64,000 bases of DNA, from the NCBI RefSeq assembly GCF_009389715.1, contig NC_052399.1:5892585-5956584 (forward strand), read 5' to 3'. The notes under the pieces are model-generated. The model made no database searches. It was not told where the DNA came from and saw only the letters and a list, made by a program, of their open reading frames with translations. Origin of the DNA: Phoenix dactylifera. Its lineage: Eukaryota; Streptophyta; Magnoliopsida; Arecales; Arecaceae. The translations under genes were made by a program, and so were the position numbers. The first letter of the stretch is position 1; each line of letters begins with the position of its first letter. Below are positions 36,201 to 45,669 of the stretch, in pieces.

Positions 36201-37428
36201 TGATCTCATGACCCCCGGGGTGGCTGGTTGGGATGAGATTCAATTGGCCCGTTTGTTCGGGCAGTTTTTGGCGGAGCGGGTTCGTTCACTACCGTTACCA
36301 CAGAGTGGCGGACCAGATATACGTGTGTGGGGTTCCTCGACCAGATCCATGGTCAGGATGGGCGATCTCTCCCATATCCTGCGGCAGGATCATGAGCCTG
36401 GCCCGGATTTTGCCTGGATCTGGCGATTGGGGCTCCACCCGAGGGTCGCTTTGTTCCTCTGGAAGGTGGCCTGGGACCGTCTGCCTACGAGAGCTGTACT
36501 CGCAGGTCGAGGAGTGAGGATCCCATCGGTGTGTGGGGCTTGTGGTGAGGCCGAGACGGTGGACCATGCCCTGTTTCGGTGCACATGGGCTAGGGGCACT
36601 AGGCGGTTGGCAGGGGTTCCACCGGTGGTATGGCGATGTAGGGACCTGTTCTTACAGGCCATGCGTCAGGGATCGGAGTCGTTGGAGCTGCGTCAGGAGG
36701 CTATCCGAGCTACTTGTATTGCTTACCAGATCTGGTTGGCCAGAAATGCTCGTACCTTCAGCGAACGACGTATGTCGCAGCGATTTGTTGTCGAGAGTGC
36801 CCGCGCTCAGGCGGCGGAGCTGTGTTTTACTAGCCCCGTTGGAGGAACCTTGATAGCTCGGGACACCTGGGGTTCCCATTCTGCTTCGGCAGCCTCTCGC
36901 ACGGTGTTTTTCACCTGGGAGCCCCCACCCCCGAGTTTCCTCAAGGTCAACTTTGATGGGTCTGTTTTGGAGGGTGGCACACGGGGAGGCGCGGGTTTTG
37001 TTATCCGGGACCCGTGTGCCAGGATTGTGGCTGCCGGTGGCAGTCAGTTATTTGACACTTCAGTTCCCAGCGCGGAGCTGACAGCAGCCTGGGCAGGCCT
37101 TCGCCATGCCCGGTGTGTCTTACGGGCTAGGTCCATTATCCTGGAGGGTGACTCTGCCACCATTGTCAGTTGGATCCAGGGGGGTCCAAGGCGTGGAGGG
37201 TGTGACCATCCCCTGCTCCGTGACATTTGGGTTATGGCGAGGGATGGATGGGCCTTTCAGGCTAAGCATATTTACCATGAAGGTAATGGTGCTGCGGATT
37301 GGGTAGCTGCGTATGTAGCTTCTCACTCCGGAGGCACCTTATGGAGTGGCGATGGGGAGCTGCCTTTGGCACTCCGAGGTATTTTATTTTCTGACTTTAT
37401 TGGGTGTATCTGGTCTCGTCAGGTCTGA
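33283..37428 (+). CDS. LINE ORF2: AP endonuclease, reverse transcriptase, RNase H
   Basis: An uninterrupted 1381-residue frame. Residues 1-230 form an exonuclease-endonuclease-phosphatase domain (ILAWNCRGAA, a YET glutamate motif, VGDFNCIL, SDHCPLL) that nicks target DNA. Reverse transcriptase follows, with motif A at about 585 (LDMERAYDRIRW), motif B GLRQGCPLSPYLF, and the catalytic FADD at about 690. A zinc-binding zf-RVT region lies at about 1035-1110 (HPRVALFLWKVAWDRLP, CGACGEAETVDH). The C-terminus is an RNase H domain (about 1220-1370: NFDGS, SAELTAAW, LEGDSATIV) as in plant L1 LINEs. No essential motif appears missing. It is expected to reverse-transcribe the element RNA at the nicked site. 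Confidence 0.95.
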   Translation: MRILAWNCRGAAKPAFMSSFRRLVQIHSPEICFLYETRLSGRGLDRVVRRFEVDWESYVVESQGLSGGIVALWKRGGATVDVFHNCSQQVLMIISAPNAAPWVLSGVYASTDHRTRRVLWDELTHLIAQGLPTAIVGDFNCILEGSEKRGGRAFTDTVDRREFRDFLSLNGLVDLRFSGPQFTWCNNQSGQARVWERLDRAIASTDWITRFSSYRVSHLPRIASDHCPLLISTVSGSSHQCPFRFEKVWLSFPQSWDIVRGAWSLPVRGDPMQRVSRKLELTKRRLRRWNREVVGDIFRRLEEVEAAIADYQSREDQMGALPESDMVSLRGLLATHHSILRQHEIFWRQKSRIQWVREGDRNTSFFHRSMIIRRQRNMIRSLRDEQGHRVEGDSAVTHILLDFFRSRWTEDCESDSAGQLPRAASQINMTENAMLVRPVTEGEVREAIWALGADRAPGPDGFPPFFFRRYWGIVRTAVVEAVLCFFNQAGMPDDWKATFVTLIPKRPDAAEPSHFRPISLCNTLYKVVARILMDRMKPLLSGIICQEQGAFVRGRSISDNVMVAQEMMWDLRRASQRRSLMAVKLDMERAYDRIRWSFLRLALESLGFHETWIGWVLGCVRGPRFSILVNGSPSPFFSSTMGLRQGCPLSPYLFIICSDVLSRALRAACATGELGAYVPAPGAQPISHLLFADDCLLLTRARVADAQAIRRVLVAYCTVSGQRVNGQKSSIFFSPSTSLRVRRGIRRILEMPEQDRTWTYLGVPISGRRLRVSECTGMVQRVQSRLEGWRATSLSMMGRVMLIRAVLGSMPIYLIANTVVPRSVLLKIERLLRGFLWGSYGGGRGVHMVAWERICLPLREGGLGVVSLLERRELLLAQHASRLILEPQGLWSRIMTIRYGGASPEGWARGGRRCSFLWREIATYLPLVSSHTRWLIGDGRSIDVAGDPWVDGLPLRLWPTMVSVEAGEGLQVCDLMTPGVAGWDEIQLARLFGQFLAERVRSLPLPQSGGPDIRVWGSSTRSMVRMGDLSHILRQDHEPGPDFAWIWRLGLHPRVALFLWKVAWDRLPTRAVLAGRGVRIPSVCGACGEAETVDHALFRCTWARGTRRLAGVPPVVWRCRDLFLQAMRQGSESLELRQEAIRATCIAYQIWLARNARTFSERRMSQRFVVESARAQAAELCFTSPVGGTLIARDTWGSHSASAASRTVFFTWEPPPPSFLKVNFDGSVLEGGTRGGAGFVIRDPCARIVAAGGSQLFDTSVPSAELTAAWAGLRHARCVLRARSIILEGDSATIVSWIQGGPRRGGCDHPLLRDIWVMARDGWAFQAKHIYHEGNGAADWVAAYVASHSGGTLWSGDGELPLALRGILFSDFIGCIWSRQV

Positions 37429-37470
37429 TCCACCCGCATTAGCAAAAAAAAAAAAGAAAAAAAAAGAGTA

Positions 37471-38936
37471 TTATAGCAAACCCCTTTTCCATTTTAAATA
37501 AGAACATCACTGCCCCCGCGAGGGGGGTGGGAATTAAAAAGTTTCGAGATTGCAAATTATTTAACAGAATAATTATATTTTTTATAATTTATATAAAATT
37601 ATTAAATAAAAAATAAAAATATATATTAATTAGTAAGATAGATATATCTATAATAAAAATATAAATATTATCAATAAATATGTAATAAAAATAAAAAGTA
37701 TAAATATATCAATAAATAAAAAATCGATGGATTGGGAAACAAAGATAAGAGAAAAACTGTGATATATTACTATTATTAGTACTATATGGTAAGTCCACGG
37801 AGTGGTTTCAAGGTCTCGCTATTATCGCAATGGATCATGGTTGACGGCTTCCATCAAGGGTTATGGATAAAGTTTCAATACCACAATGATAACTTAGCTC
37901 CACTAACATTTCGATGAGACAATAGAGGTTGAATCCTCATATAGATTGGATGACTGCATCCTCCTGTTTGATACTTATGCCACCTCCACTGCTCTTAATC
38001 AAGATAGACACATTTATTTATTATGCACTAATATTAATTTAGTTCATTATTAATGTTGTTATGTAGAAATTATAGTGTTTGGTTGGAGGGTGGTGTCTAA
38101 TTACTTAACTTTTTTTTCTTTTCATGAAAAGTAACTATTGTATAGTGAAAATAGTTAAGTATCGCATCCCTTGAAGACATTGGTTCTTCCAACTGTGTGG
38201 GTGAACATATTTTTCTAAACAAAAGAGGCCTCTTTATTTTAATATCAATTGAGTTGATATAGATGAAGTAATGTAGGAGTCAAGTAACATCAAAATCTAA
38301 CCCCATCTATTACATCCCTCCCCTTATTGATGATATTAGATTATAATAATTAGGAACAACTTAGGGTTCAGAAACTTAGGTCATCATCGAACTATAATAC
38401 AATTATCCCACAATGGATCCAAAAGCCATGCCAAGCATGCCCCTCTATTAACCTCAAAGTCATGCAAGGTCACATCCATGCCACATTGTATACATGCTCC
38501 CGATGTAAGCTCTACCATTACTCTGACAAGATCAATAGCTATACCAAGAACTCTAGTTGCTTTCTAAACTCGTGACCCGCTCATAATCTAGTTGGGATAT
38601 TGAAATAAACTAATAGAAACCATACTCTAATCAATAAACAATTGACTATAATAATTCTAGTTCAAAACAAGGAAGGTGACATCTTGCAGGTTGAGTGCCA
38701 TTTAAAGCATCAATTTGGACCATGATTAACTAGATTGCATGTATGTTGAATACACCTCTCTTTAAGAAGTTCTTAACGGATGCATATGATTATGTACATA
38801 CATACACGCCCACACATACATAGATACATATATACATATAGGTGGTTAAAATTATTTAAAAATATGCTTCTCATTTTAGAAGTGGATGTCGGATTTATTA
38901 TTTTTAGACATAGATGTAGGATACTTGGATAGGTGT
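37471..38936. other. Intergenic, no gene recognised
   Basis: AT-rich spacer between the LINE tail and the old LTR element. No coding sequence or clear repeat was recognised. Confidence 0.5.
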
Positions 38937-38941
38937 TCTAG

Positions 38942-39410
38942 TATATAATGGTACACTATCCAGGGTAGATTGACCATTTTGACCCAAGATCCAAAATAAA
39001 CACCAAACATCAAAAAAAAATATTTGCACAAAATTGCAAGAAGAAAATAATAGTGGAGAAAAATTCTAAAACAAAAATAAATTTATTCAAAAAGAAAAAA
39101 AAGGCCAAAATAGTGGGTTTGACTTTCTCTTGCAAAGAAGCCTTATGTCTCTCCAAAATGCTTCACCTTGCCAAAAGGAATTCTCTCTAACTCTTCACGT
39201 AACTCTCTCTCTATTTATAAAACCATAATCTCGCTCTCTCTACAAGATAAAAAATATTATTATTCACTCTAACTAAACAAACAAACTCAAATATATTAAG
39301 CCTAAGGCTCAACCGAACTTAACATAGATCTGAATCCTAAAGTCGTTAAAATTAATAGCCAACTGAACAGAAATTCTAATAAGATTAGGACTTGGTAATA
39401 AAACTCAACA
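38942..39410 (-). repeat. Left LTR of the old element
   Basis: A 469-base repeat aligning along its whole length with 40707-41187. Shared landmarks include AGATCCAAAA, CTATTTATAAAA and CAAACTCAAATATATTAAG. Confidence 0.75.
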
Positions 39411-40706
39411 CTCGTCCTTATTACAAAATCTCTACCGACGGCATTGAACTTATCGATATTGTGCAACGGCATAAGAGCTATTGCCAATATTGCTATAGTA
39501 ACAACAATGTACAATAATTACTCCATCATCTCGTACTCTGTATCGAGATTTTATAAAATGTCCAACTTACACCAATGAACATCAAGTTGCCAATTGCAAT
39601 TACTATGAGTATCGATCATTACCTCCACTTGAGCAGCTTGAAGTATTTAGCTTCTATATATGAATCAAATTCTTATGCATAGAATCTTCTAACAGCTCGA
39701 ACTTTGAAGTAGCTTCATAAATGATACACCAAAAATATTATCAAATGTCAAGACACAACATGAATCATTTCCACCAAGCATATCTTCTTGTTGCTTGAAC
39801 TCAAACTATTTCAAAATTAGTCATCTTTTCATCCTCATAGATTGCTAAATCTCCATAAGAAATATCCATATTTTATTAGCTTCAATAAAAGACTCTTCTA
39901 CATGAATTGGTTTCTCATTATAAATTTCTACAACTGGATCAACTGTAACATTCTTTAACTCTTTAACTGATTCTTCAATCATAATCTCATCTAAACTTGA
40001 TATAGCATCCATGTGATCAAGCTCCTCTCGCTTCAAATCTTTCTCTTTAAACCAATTTTGTTCTGCTTCCGAATTTTTAGAGAAGCCTAGAATTAAAATC
40101 TACTCTTTGGAAAATTTTTGTTTGTAATGTCTTACCTCACTAGAACTTGAATGGATACCCGCAAAAATATCCAATGCTTTCTTCAGCTTTTGTGTATGTT
40201 GGATATGGAGATAAGTTTTCTATCAATTAAAACTTGAATAATCTATATCACCTTTCTAGATTTGAAATTCCTCCTTCTCACAACCTTATTGTTGAGGGTA
40301 TCTATTGGTATCATTTTGAAATCATCCAAGATATCCCATGAATCTTATCCTATCAAATAAGACTTGACAGAACTTTCCAAACTAGATTACAGGTGTTATT
40401 TAACTTACAGAAAGAAGTCGTAGTAGCAAAAGCAGCAATATTGATATTGCTGATGTCAAGCATGTTGAACCCATTAAGAAAGAAGGCAGTAGCATCAATT
40501 ATGATGATCCACCTCTTGAATCACCAAAATAAGAATCCATATGCTTGCACCATTGCATAACGAATTATTTGAAGCACTTCAACCACGTTGAGCTATAAAT
40601 ACAGAAACCACCAACAATCAAGTCGTCACTCTAAAAATCGTGCTCTGAATAAATCTAATTAAAGTCACAAACTGCTCGACCACTCTCCGACCTCACTCTA
40701 ATAACA

Positions 40707-41187
40707 TGTAGAATGATACGCTACCTGAAATATATCGACCGTGTTGGCCAAAGATCCAAAACGAACGCTAAACACACACAAAAAAATATTTTCAGAAAAT
40801 TGCAAGGAAAAAATAATAGTGAAGGAAAAAAATGGGAAGAGAAAATAAATTTATTTTAAAAGAAATAAAAGTTGAAATAAAGAGTTTGGCTTTCTCTTAT
40901 AAAAAAGCCTTACATCTTTTCAAGATGCTTTACCTCATCCAAAAAAATGCTCTCCAACTATTCACGAAACTACTCTCTCCCTATTTATAAAATCATAATC
41001 TCTCTCCACTACACGACAAAAAAAATTACTATCTTACTATAACTAAAAAACAAACTCAAATATATTAAGCCCAATTCTCAACCTAACTTAATATGAATAT
41101 GAATCCTAAAGCCATTAAGACTAATGAGCAATTGAACAGAAATCCTAAATTTCTAATTGAATTAGGACCTAGCAATGAATCTCAACA
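40707..41187 (-). repeat. Right LTR of the old element
   Basis: A 481-base repeat, the partner of 38942-39410; it ends CTCAACA directly before TCTAG. Confidence 0.75.
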
Positions 41188-41192
41188 TCTAG

Positions 41193-41760
41193 TTCCCAAT
41201 CTAATTAAGTACAACAAATAGTGCAAAACCTAGTATGGTCATCTATATAATAATAAATCAGAACATCAATTGGCAAATGATAGAAAGACAAAAAAAACTG
41301 AAGATTTTTCTTAATTCAGAAAGTGTTAATGCTAATATTGCACTCGAGAACTATATATCCTTTTATCCATTTAAAAAATAACAAGGAGTTGCAGGAGATG
41401 TCAATATTTACATGCAGAACTACGCAATTCATAGATTTTCCATTTTTTATTGCAACGATGGCTTCACCTTCGCTGTTGTACGGTCTGTGAAAAAGCTTGT
41501 ACATGGGCATAATCCCATTTCCTGACGGATTAAATGGGATAGAAGTCTCAGAGTCTCAAAGTAGTAGCAGACTCGGCCAAAGCAAAAAGTTTCTGTAGTG
41601 CTCAAGCTGATGACAAGTTTAAATCATTTGCAACCTTGGTGCAGAAAATTTTACCGAAGCCAGTAGATACTTGCATTTTTACTGGTAGGTGGAGCCGCCT
41701 CCATTTTAACGAAGCTTGTGTGCAGGGGGATTGACGGGGCCCTCAGGACAGCGTTGTCCG
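41193..41760. other. Intergenic, no gene recognised
   Basis: Spacer between the old LTR element and the duplicated promoter block of the reticulon gene. Nothing recognised. Confidence 0.5.
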
Positions 41761-42036
41761 AGAATCAGAGAGAGAGTTGGCATCAAACTCAAGTCTAGCC
41801 TTCGTATTAAACCTCCCATGAAGTAGAACATTATACCTCAGATCACGTCCAGGGAATGACCAAAGCCAAGCTATCCTTTCCTTCCATCTCTGTCTTCTAA
41901 GGAGAATCAGAGAAAAAGTTGGCATCAAACTCAAGTCTAGCCTTCGTATTAAACCCCCCATGAAGTAAAACATTATACTCAGGACACGTCCAGGGACCGA
42001 TCAAAGTCGAGCTATCCTTTCCTTCCATCTGTCTTC
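41761..42036 (+). repeat. 142-bp tandem duplication upstream of the reticulon gene
   Basis: Unit 1 starts at 41761 and unit 2 at 41903, both with 'agaatcagaga' and both running through 'ccttccatct'. They match almost throughout ('ggcatcaaactcaagtctag', 'ccttcgtattaaacc', 'acgtccaggga'). The second unit ends about 90 bases before the start codon at 42128, so the duplication occupies the promoter or 5' UTR. Confidence 0.9.
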
Positions 42037-42127
42037 CTTGCGTACCAAGCATAGGATCCAATGCAAGTCTTTATAACAGCCCACTTTCCCTCCAAGGCTA
42101 GCAAAAACCGTCCCAGATCTCACAACC

Positions 42128-44288
42128 ATGTCAAGTTCTTCATCATCCACGTCTGATGGCCGCCCATCGACCTCCAAAAAACTCTTTGGTCGGGAGAAGC
42201 CTCTTCATGATCTTCTAGGTGGAGGAAAAGGTATCATCTTTTCGCGTCATTCAAGACTTCTAAAATAATATGCTTAGAAGCATGAAATCATGGTTCCTCG
42301 GAGCACTGAGACTCCCCTGATAAGAGAATCCCTCTGTAAACATTGCCATTATTATTGAGCCAATGGACGCTATTCGCCGAGTCAAGCACTTGACTGAATT
42401 TTTCGAAACAAAACAACGACAAAAAAGATCTAAGAATATATAGTGGTACGTAACAGGGCATTTAGTTCATTATGTTACTGTTACTTGAGTACCATAATCG
42501 ACTAACATTGCTATTTTACTGTTTCTCCGTGAATTGAAGCTGTTACTATTGCACCCATCCTTTTGGTCTAGAAAATCTATGCTACTCCATAGAATAAAAT
42601 ACTACTTCTAAAATGATATGGACACTTGAATCAGTCCTGGGCACGTATGATGCACACGCACGTCAAGGTAAAGCACTAACAGAAGTAGACTTGTAATCTC
42701 CTATCTGATAAATGCTCCTCATTGATGGAAGCTTAAAGACTCATAGGTGATGGCTCAGAATAATTAATTTGCACTATAGTATTAGACAGTATAGTTAATC
42801 ATGACATTGTTATATAAATATCAATCATGTATCTGTCTACCATAACGAGATCTTCGAGACTATTAATTATAATGATTGTTAGAATGTTTAAACTTCTAAC
42901 TGCAATTATTTTGAAACATGAAATAATAGCAATGACTACTCAAATCCTTGGCTGCACAGGTGCTGACATTGTTCTATGGAGAAACAAGCCGTTATCAGCA
43001 GGGATACTTGCTGCGGTTACTGTGATATGGCTACTCTTCGAGGTGGTGGGATACCATCTTCTCGCACTCCTTTGCCACATGACTATTGTAGCTATGCTAG
43101 CGGTCTTCATTTGGGACAATGGAGCAGATCTGGTTAAACTGTAATCTCCTTGGCCCTGTTCTTCTTCTTTTTCTTCCCCCTTTTTTTGATGGAATTCATT
43201 TCTGAATGTCCACTGCAAGCAAGGTAATATAAGAGTTATATATCTATCAAAATAAAATTTTTCAGCTATCAATATATTCTTAATTTGCTGCATCCGAGCT
43301 TAAAACTACTCTCGTTTCTCCAGCAATACTTTTAATGCTTAGTTTAAACTAGAGCAATGCACGGCGAGTTGAACTTCAAATATCTCGAAGTAGGCACTCA
43401 AAAGCTAGTGCTAACAAACTAGTGCCCGCTCGAGCATTTCCTCTGCTGACTTTGCCACTTAAAGCTATGTAATTTAGCTAGACACTGTCAATCTAAACTC
43501 AAGATTTTGTGGGGCATGCATAAAAGATAGTAGGCATCTTCTTTTTATTTCGTTTCCTCAAGAAGTAAAGAGGAAGCCGTCCTGTCTTACGTGAGTATAT
43601 ATCTAGCATGATACGCCGTTGCATAGGATCATGAGTACCAAATTAACTGCTAGACTTAATGTGTTCCAGGCCTTCTCCCTCGATCCCTGGAGATTACTTA
43701 CCAGTAGCAGCCTTCAGAGAAGTTGTGCTGACCTTCAAAGAAGTTGTGCTGACCTTCAAAGAAGCTGTGCCGACCTTCCAATCCATGTTTTATGGCTTTA
43801 TGTTCTTGCTCCGTAACATTGCATATGGAAAAGATCTCAAGTCGCTCCTCTTGGTAAATGATTCTATTCCCTCCTGGCGTCTCTTTCCTATGCAATTCTT
43901 GAAGTGTCCTTTACAAACATAGCGACATTTAATCCTACTTCTAATTTTCCTACAGGCAGTTGGTTCTCTCTGGTTACTATCAGTGATAGGAAGCTGTTGG
44001 AGCTTCCTTGGTCTCCTATATTTTGGTAAACTGTGCAGAGTACCTCTATACCCAAAGCTTTGTATGCACCAACTAATTTCAAAATGGAGATCTCATTGAG
44101 GGCCTTGGCTTTTTGTAGTCTGTCTCTGCATTCAGACGCTGCCTGCTTTATACGAGACATATGAGGACCAAGTGGACGATCTAGCGAGCAAGGGAATCCA
44201 TCATCTAAAAGAACTTCTGAAAAAATTTCGTGAGGATTACCTCCCCACAATTCCAAGAGGCTCGGTGGAGGAAAAGAAAGTCCAGTGA
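42128..44288 (+). CDS. Reticulon-like protein (RTNLB family)
   Basis: Five exons: 42128-42230, 42960-43140, 43670-43853, 43956-44025 and 44119-44288. All introns are GT...AG, the frames join exactly, and the product has 235 residues. The Ser-rich N-terminus leads to [26 protein letters not shown], the standard entry to a plant reticulon domain. Two long hydrophobic hairpins follow: about residues 46-86 (SAGILAAVTVIWLLFEVV...) and 155-195 (LAVGSLWLLSVIG...). YEDQVDDLA lies in the soluble tail. The C-terminus KKVQ fits a dilysine ER-retrieval signal. The family shapes tubular ER by wedging hairpins into the membrane. Unusual: residues 110-130 contain three 7-residue repeats, two more than expected. 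A TATA-like ctttataac lies at about 42069. A minus-strand frame at 43888-44316 is only its shadow. Confidence 0.9.
43713..43775 (+). repeat. In-frame 21-bp triplication in reticulon exon 3
   Basis: Three consecutive 21-base units (43713, 43734, 43755) encode FREVVLT, FKEVVLT and FKEAVPT. They lie in the segment between the two membrane hairpins. Confidence 0.95.
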
Positions 44289-45669
44289 ACATCTCAGCTT
44301 TCCACTGGGTCGACAAGATTCGTCAACAACTAGTAATAAATATATATTCTTTTCTTTACAGAGGATCTCAGATGTGTCGACGTGCCTTATTTAAATTGTG
44401 AAGTGACTTCTCACAAAATGTTACATATTTATAAGAAAATGCATGGAAAAATTGACTGCCTTCTCCTTCCCTCAAACCTTCCATCGATGTTGGAAATCCT
44501 CTGATTTGATCAACATGGAACTGTGGCATCTATTAGTTTGATATGGACAATGTGAAACCCCTTTTATCTCAAACTTCATCAACATATCTGATAGAATTAA
44601 AGGGAACTAAAAGGAATCAATAGCTCTTGATCAAAGAAAGATTTGGTAGGTGAAAAATGTAGAAAACCTAGCCAGAATACCTGGTTAAATAGCAAATGAT
44701 CGGTGCTCTAATGCATTTTGAGACCCGAGCTTATTGGAATCAGGTAAATCCCACATTATAACTAGCACCAGGTGCCTGTGATCCACGTAAAGAGATGCAT
44801 GGATGTGAAACAATTCCTATGCGTCCTTATAAGAAAATATAAAATATATAAATAAATCTACTTCATCCTATTAGCGCAAAGATATTAGAGCAAGGATCCT
44901 GAGTTTGAATCCTGTCTCCGTACTCTTTAACTCCATTACTAAAAAAATTTACATGATGATTTCAACGTTCCTTGGTGCATCCACATTTTTAGCAGCTGCG
45001 CTTATCTTATTGCTCTGTTTCGAGCAGAAGCTGAACTGCCCATAGGGAAAGAGTGGGTATACAATTGGCACAATAGGAAAAAGAATGATGCTTTGGAGTA
45101 TGGTAGCAGAGACAATAATACACTATGAGAGAGAACTTCTATGAGGTTCCTTTTAGATTGATGATAAAAGAGAAGGATTCACAGAAACTTGGTTTCAGCT
45201 ACAGTGGCGAGAATGATGAGGGCCATGCCATGAGCCGCCGAGTAAAACGGGCAAATAAAACGCGGTTGAAAACGAGCCGTCGAGTAACCTGCTTCGTGTC
45301 AGCTCCACAAAAGAAGGGGGAGCTGCTATTTCCCCACCCCAAAATCCAACAGTCGTCGCCCGGTTGGCTGCCCGCGAGCCATGACGTTTTCCCGACTCTC
45401 CTTCGCGACACATAAGCAAAACACCGACCCCCCCGCCGCCCTCGCCCAAGTCCCCACCCGTCGCCCGTTACGTTACACCGCGCCGCCTCTCTATCTCCTC
45501 CTCCACCATGCGCGAGTCCCCGCGTGGCGTGTCGGAAATGGCATACCACCATAACCTTACATTACTACTCCGAGCACCACACGGGCTACCAGTACTTGCT
45601 GTACCCCTCTGTTTCAACTCCCAAAGGCTTTAGCCTTAGCCTCTTCTTGTTCTACTGTAGAGAAGCGAT
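44289..45669. other. Spacer between the reticulon and bHLH genes
   Basis: It contains the 3' flank of the reticulon gene, a fragment of a TRIM/SMART element at 44831-44950, and a GC-rich stretch (about 45220-45540) that is probably the bHLH promoter and leader. No other gene was supported. Confidence 0.5.
44831..44950 (+). mobile_element. Fragment of a SMART/TRIM element
   Basis: Read in reverse complement, this stretch matches the inner and LTR parts of the complete element at 47485-47765 (shared: AAATATAAAATATATAAATA, then words around 'cggagacag' and 'ttaataatgg'-like sequence). It is incomplete and lies in the opposite orientation. Confidence 0.6.

Larger units (their letters stand above)
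31005..37461 (+). mobile_element. Full-length L1-type LINE with both ORFs open
   Basis: The element has a 5' UTR of about 190 bases, ORF1 (31196-33286), ORF2 (33283-37428) and an A-rich 3' tail at 37444-37461. The word AAAAGAGTA occurs just before the proposed start (30996-31004) and just after the tail (37462-37470), a candidate nine-base target duplication; because it overlaps A-runs, only GAGTA is informative and the 5' end is tentative. The 5' UTR repeats the word AGAGTAACGGCT twice. With both frames open and all enzymatic motifs present it is a candidate for a recently active, autonomous copy. The base composition is much more GC-rich than the surroundings. Confidence 0.9.
38942..41187 (-). 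mobile_element. Old non-autonomous LTR element
   Basis: Two diverged direct repeats (38942-39410 and 40707-41187) bound an interior of about 1.3 kb. The five bases TCTAG flank both outer ends (38937-38941 and 41188-41192). A primer-binding-like sequence adjoins the right repeat (40695-40706; minus strand TGTTATTAGAGT, close to the initiator-Met type), so the element reads on the minus strand. The interior has no recognisable gag or pol and looks broken. The repeats differ at many positions and by several indels, so the insertion is old. The family is probably Copia-like, by the primer type only. Confidence 0.7.

Noticed and set aside
43888-44316. 142-codon minus-strand frame
   Set aside because: Antisense to reticulon exons 4 and 5, which fit the family on the plus strand.
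44890-44930. tRNA-like B-box (gagtttgaatcc)
   Set aside because: No acceptor or anticodon stems can be drawn; the stretch belongs to the SMART/TRIM fragment.
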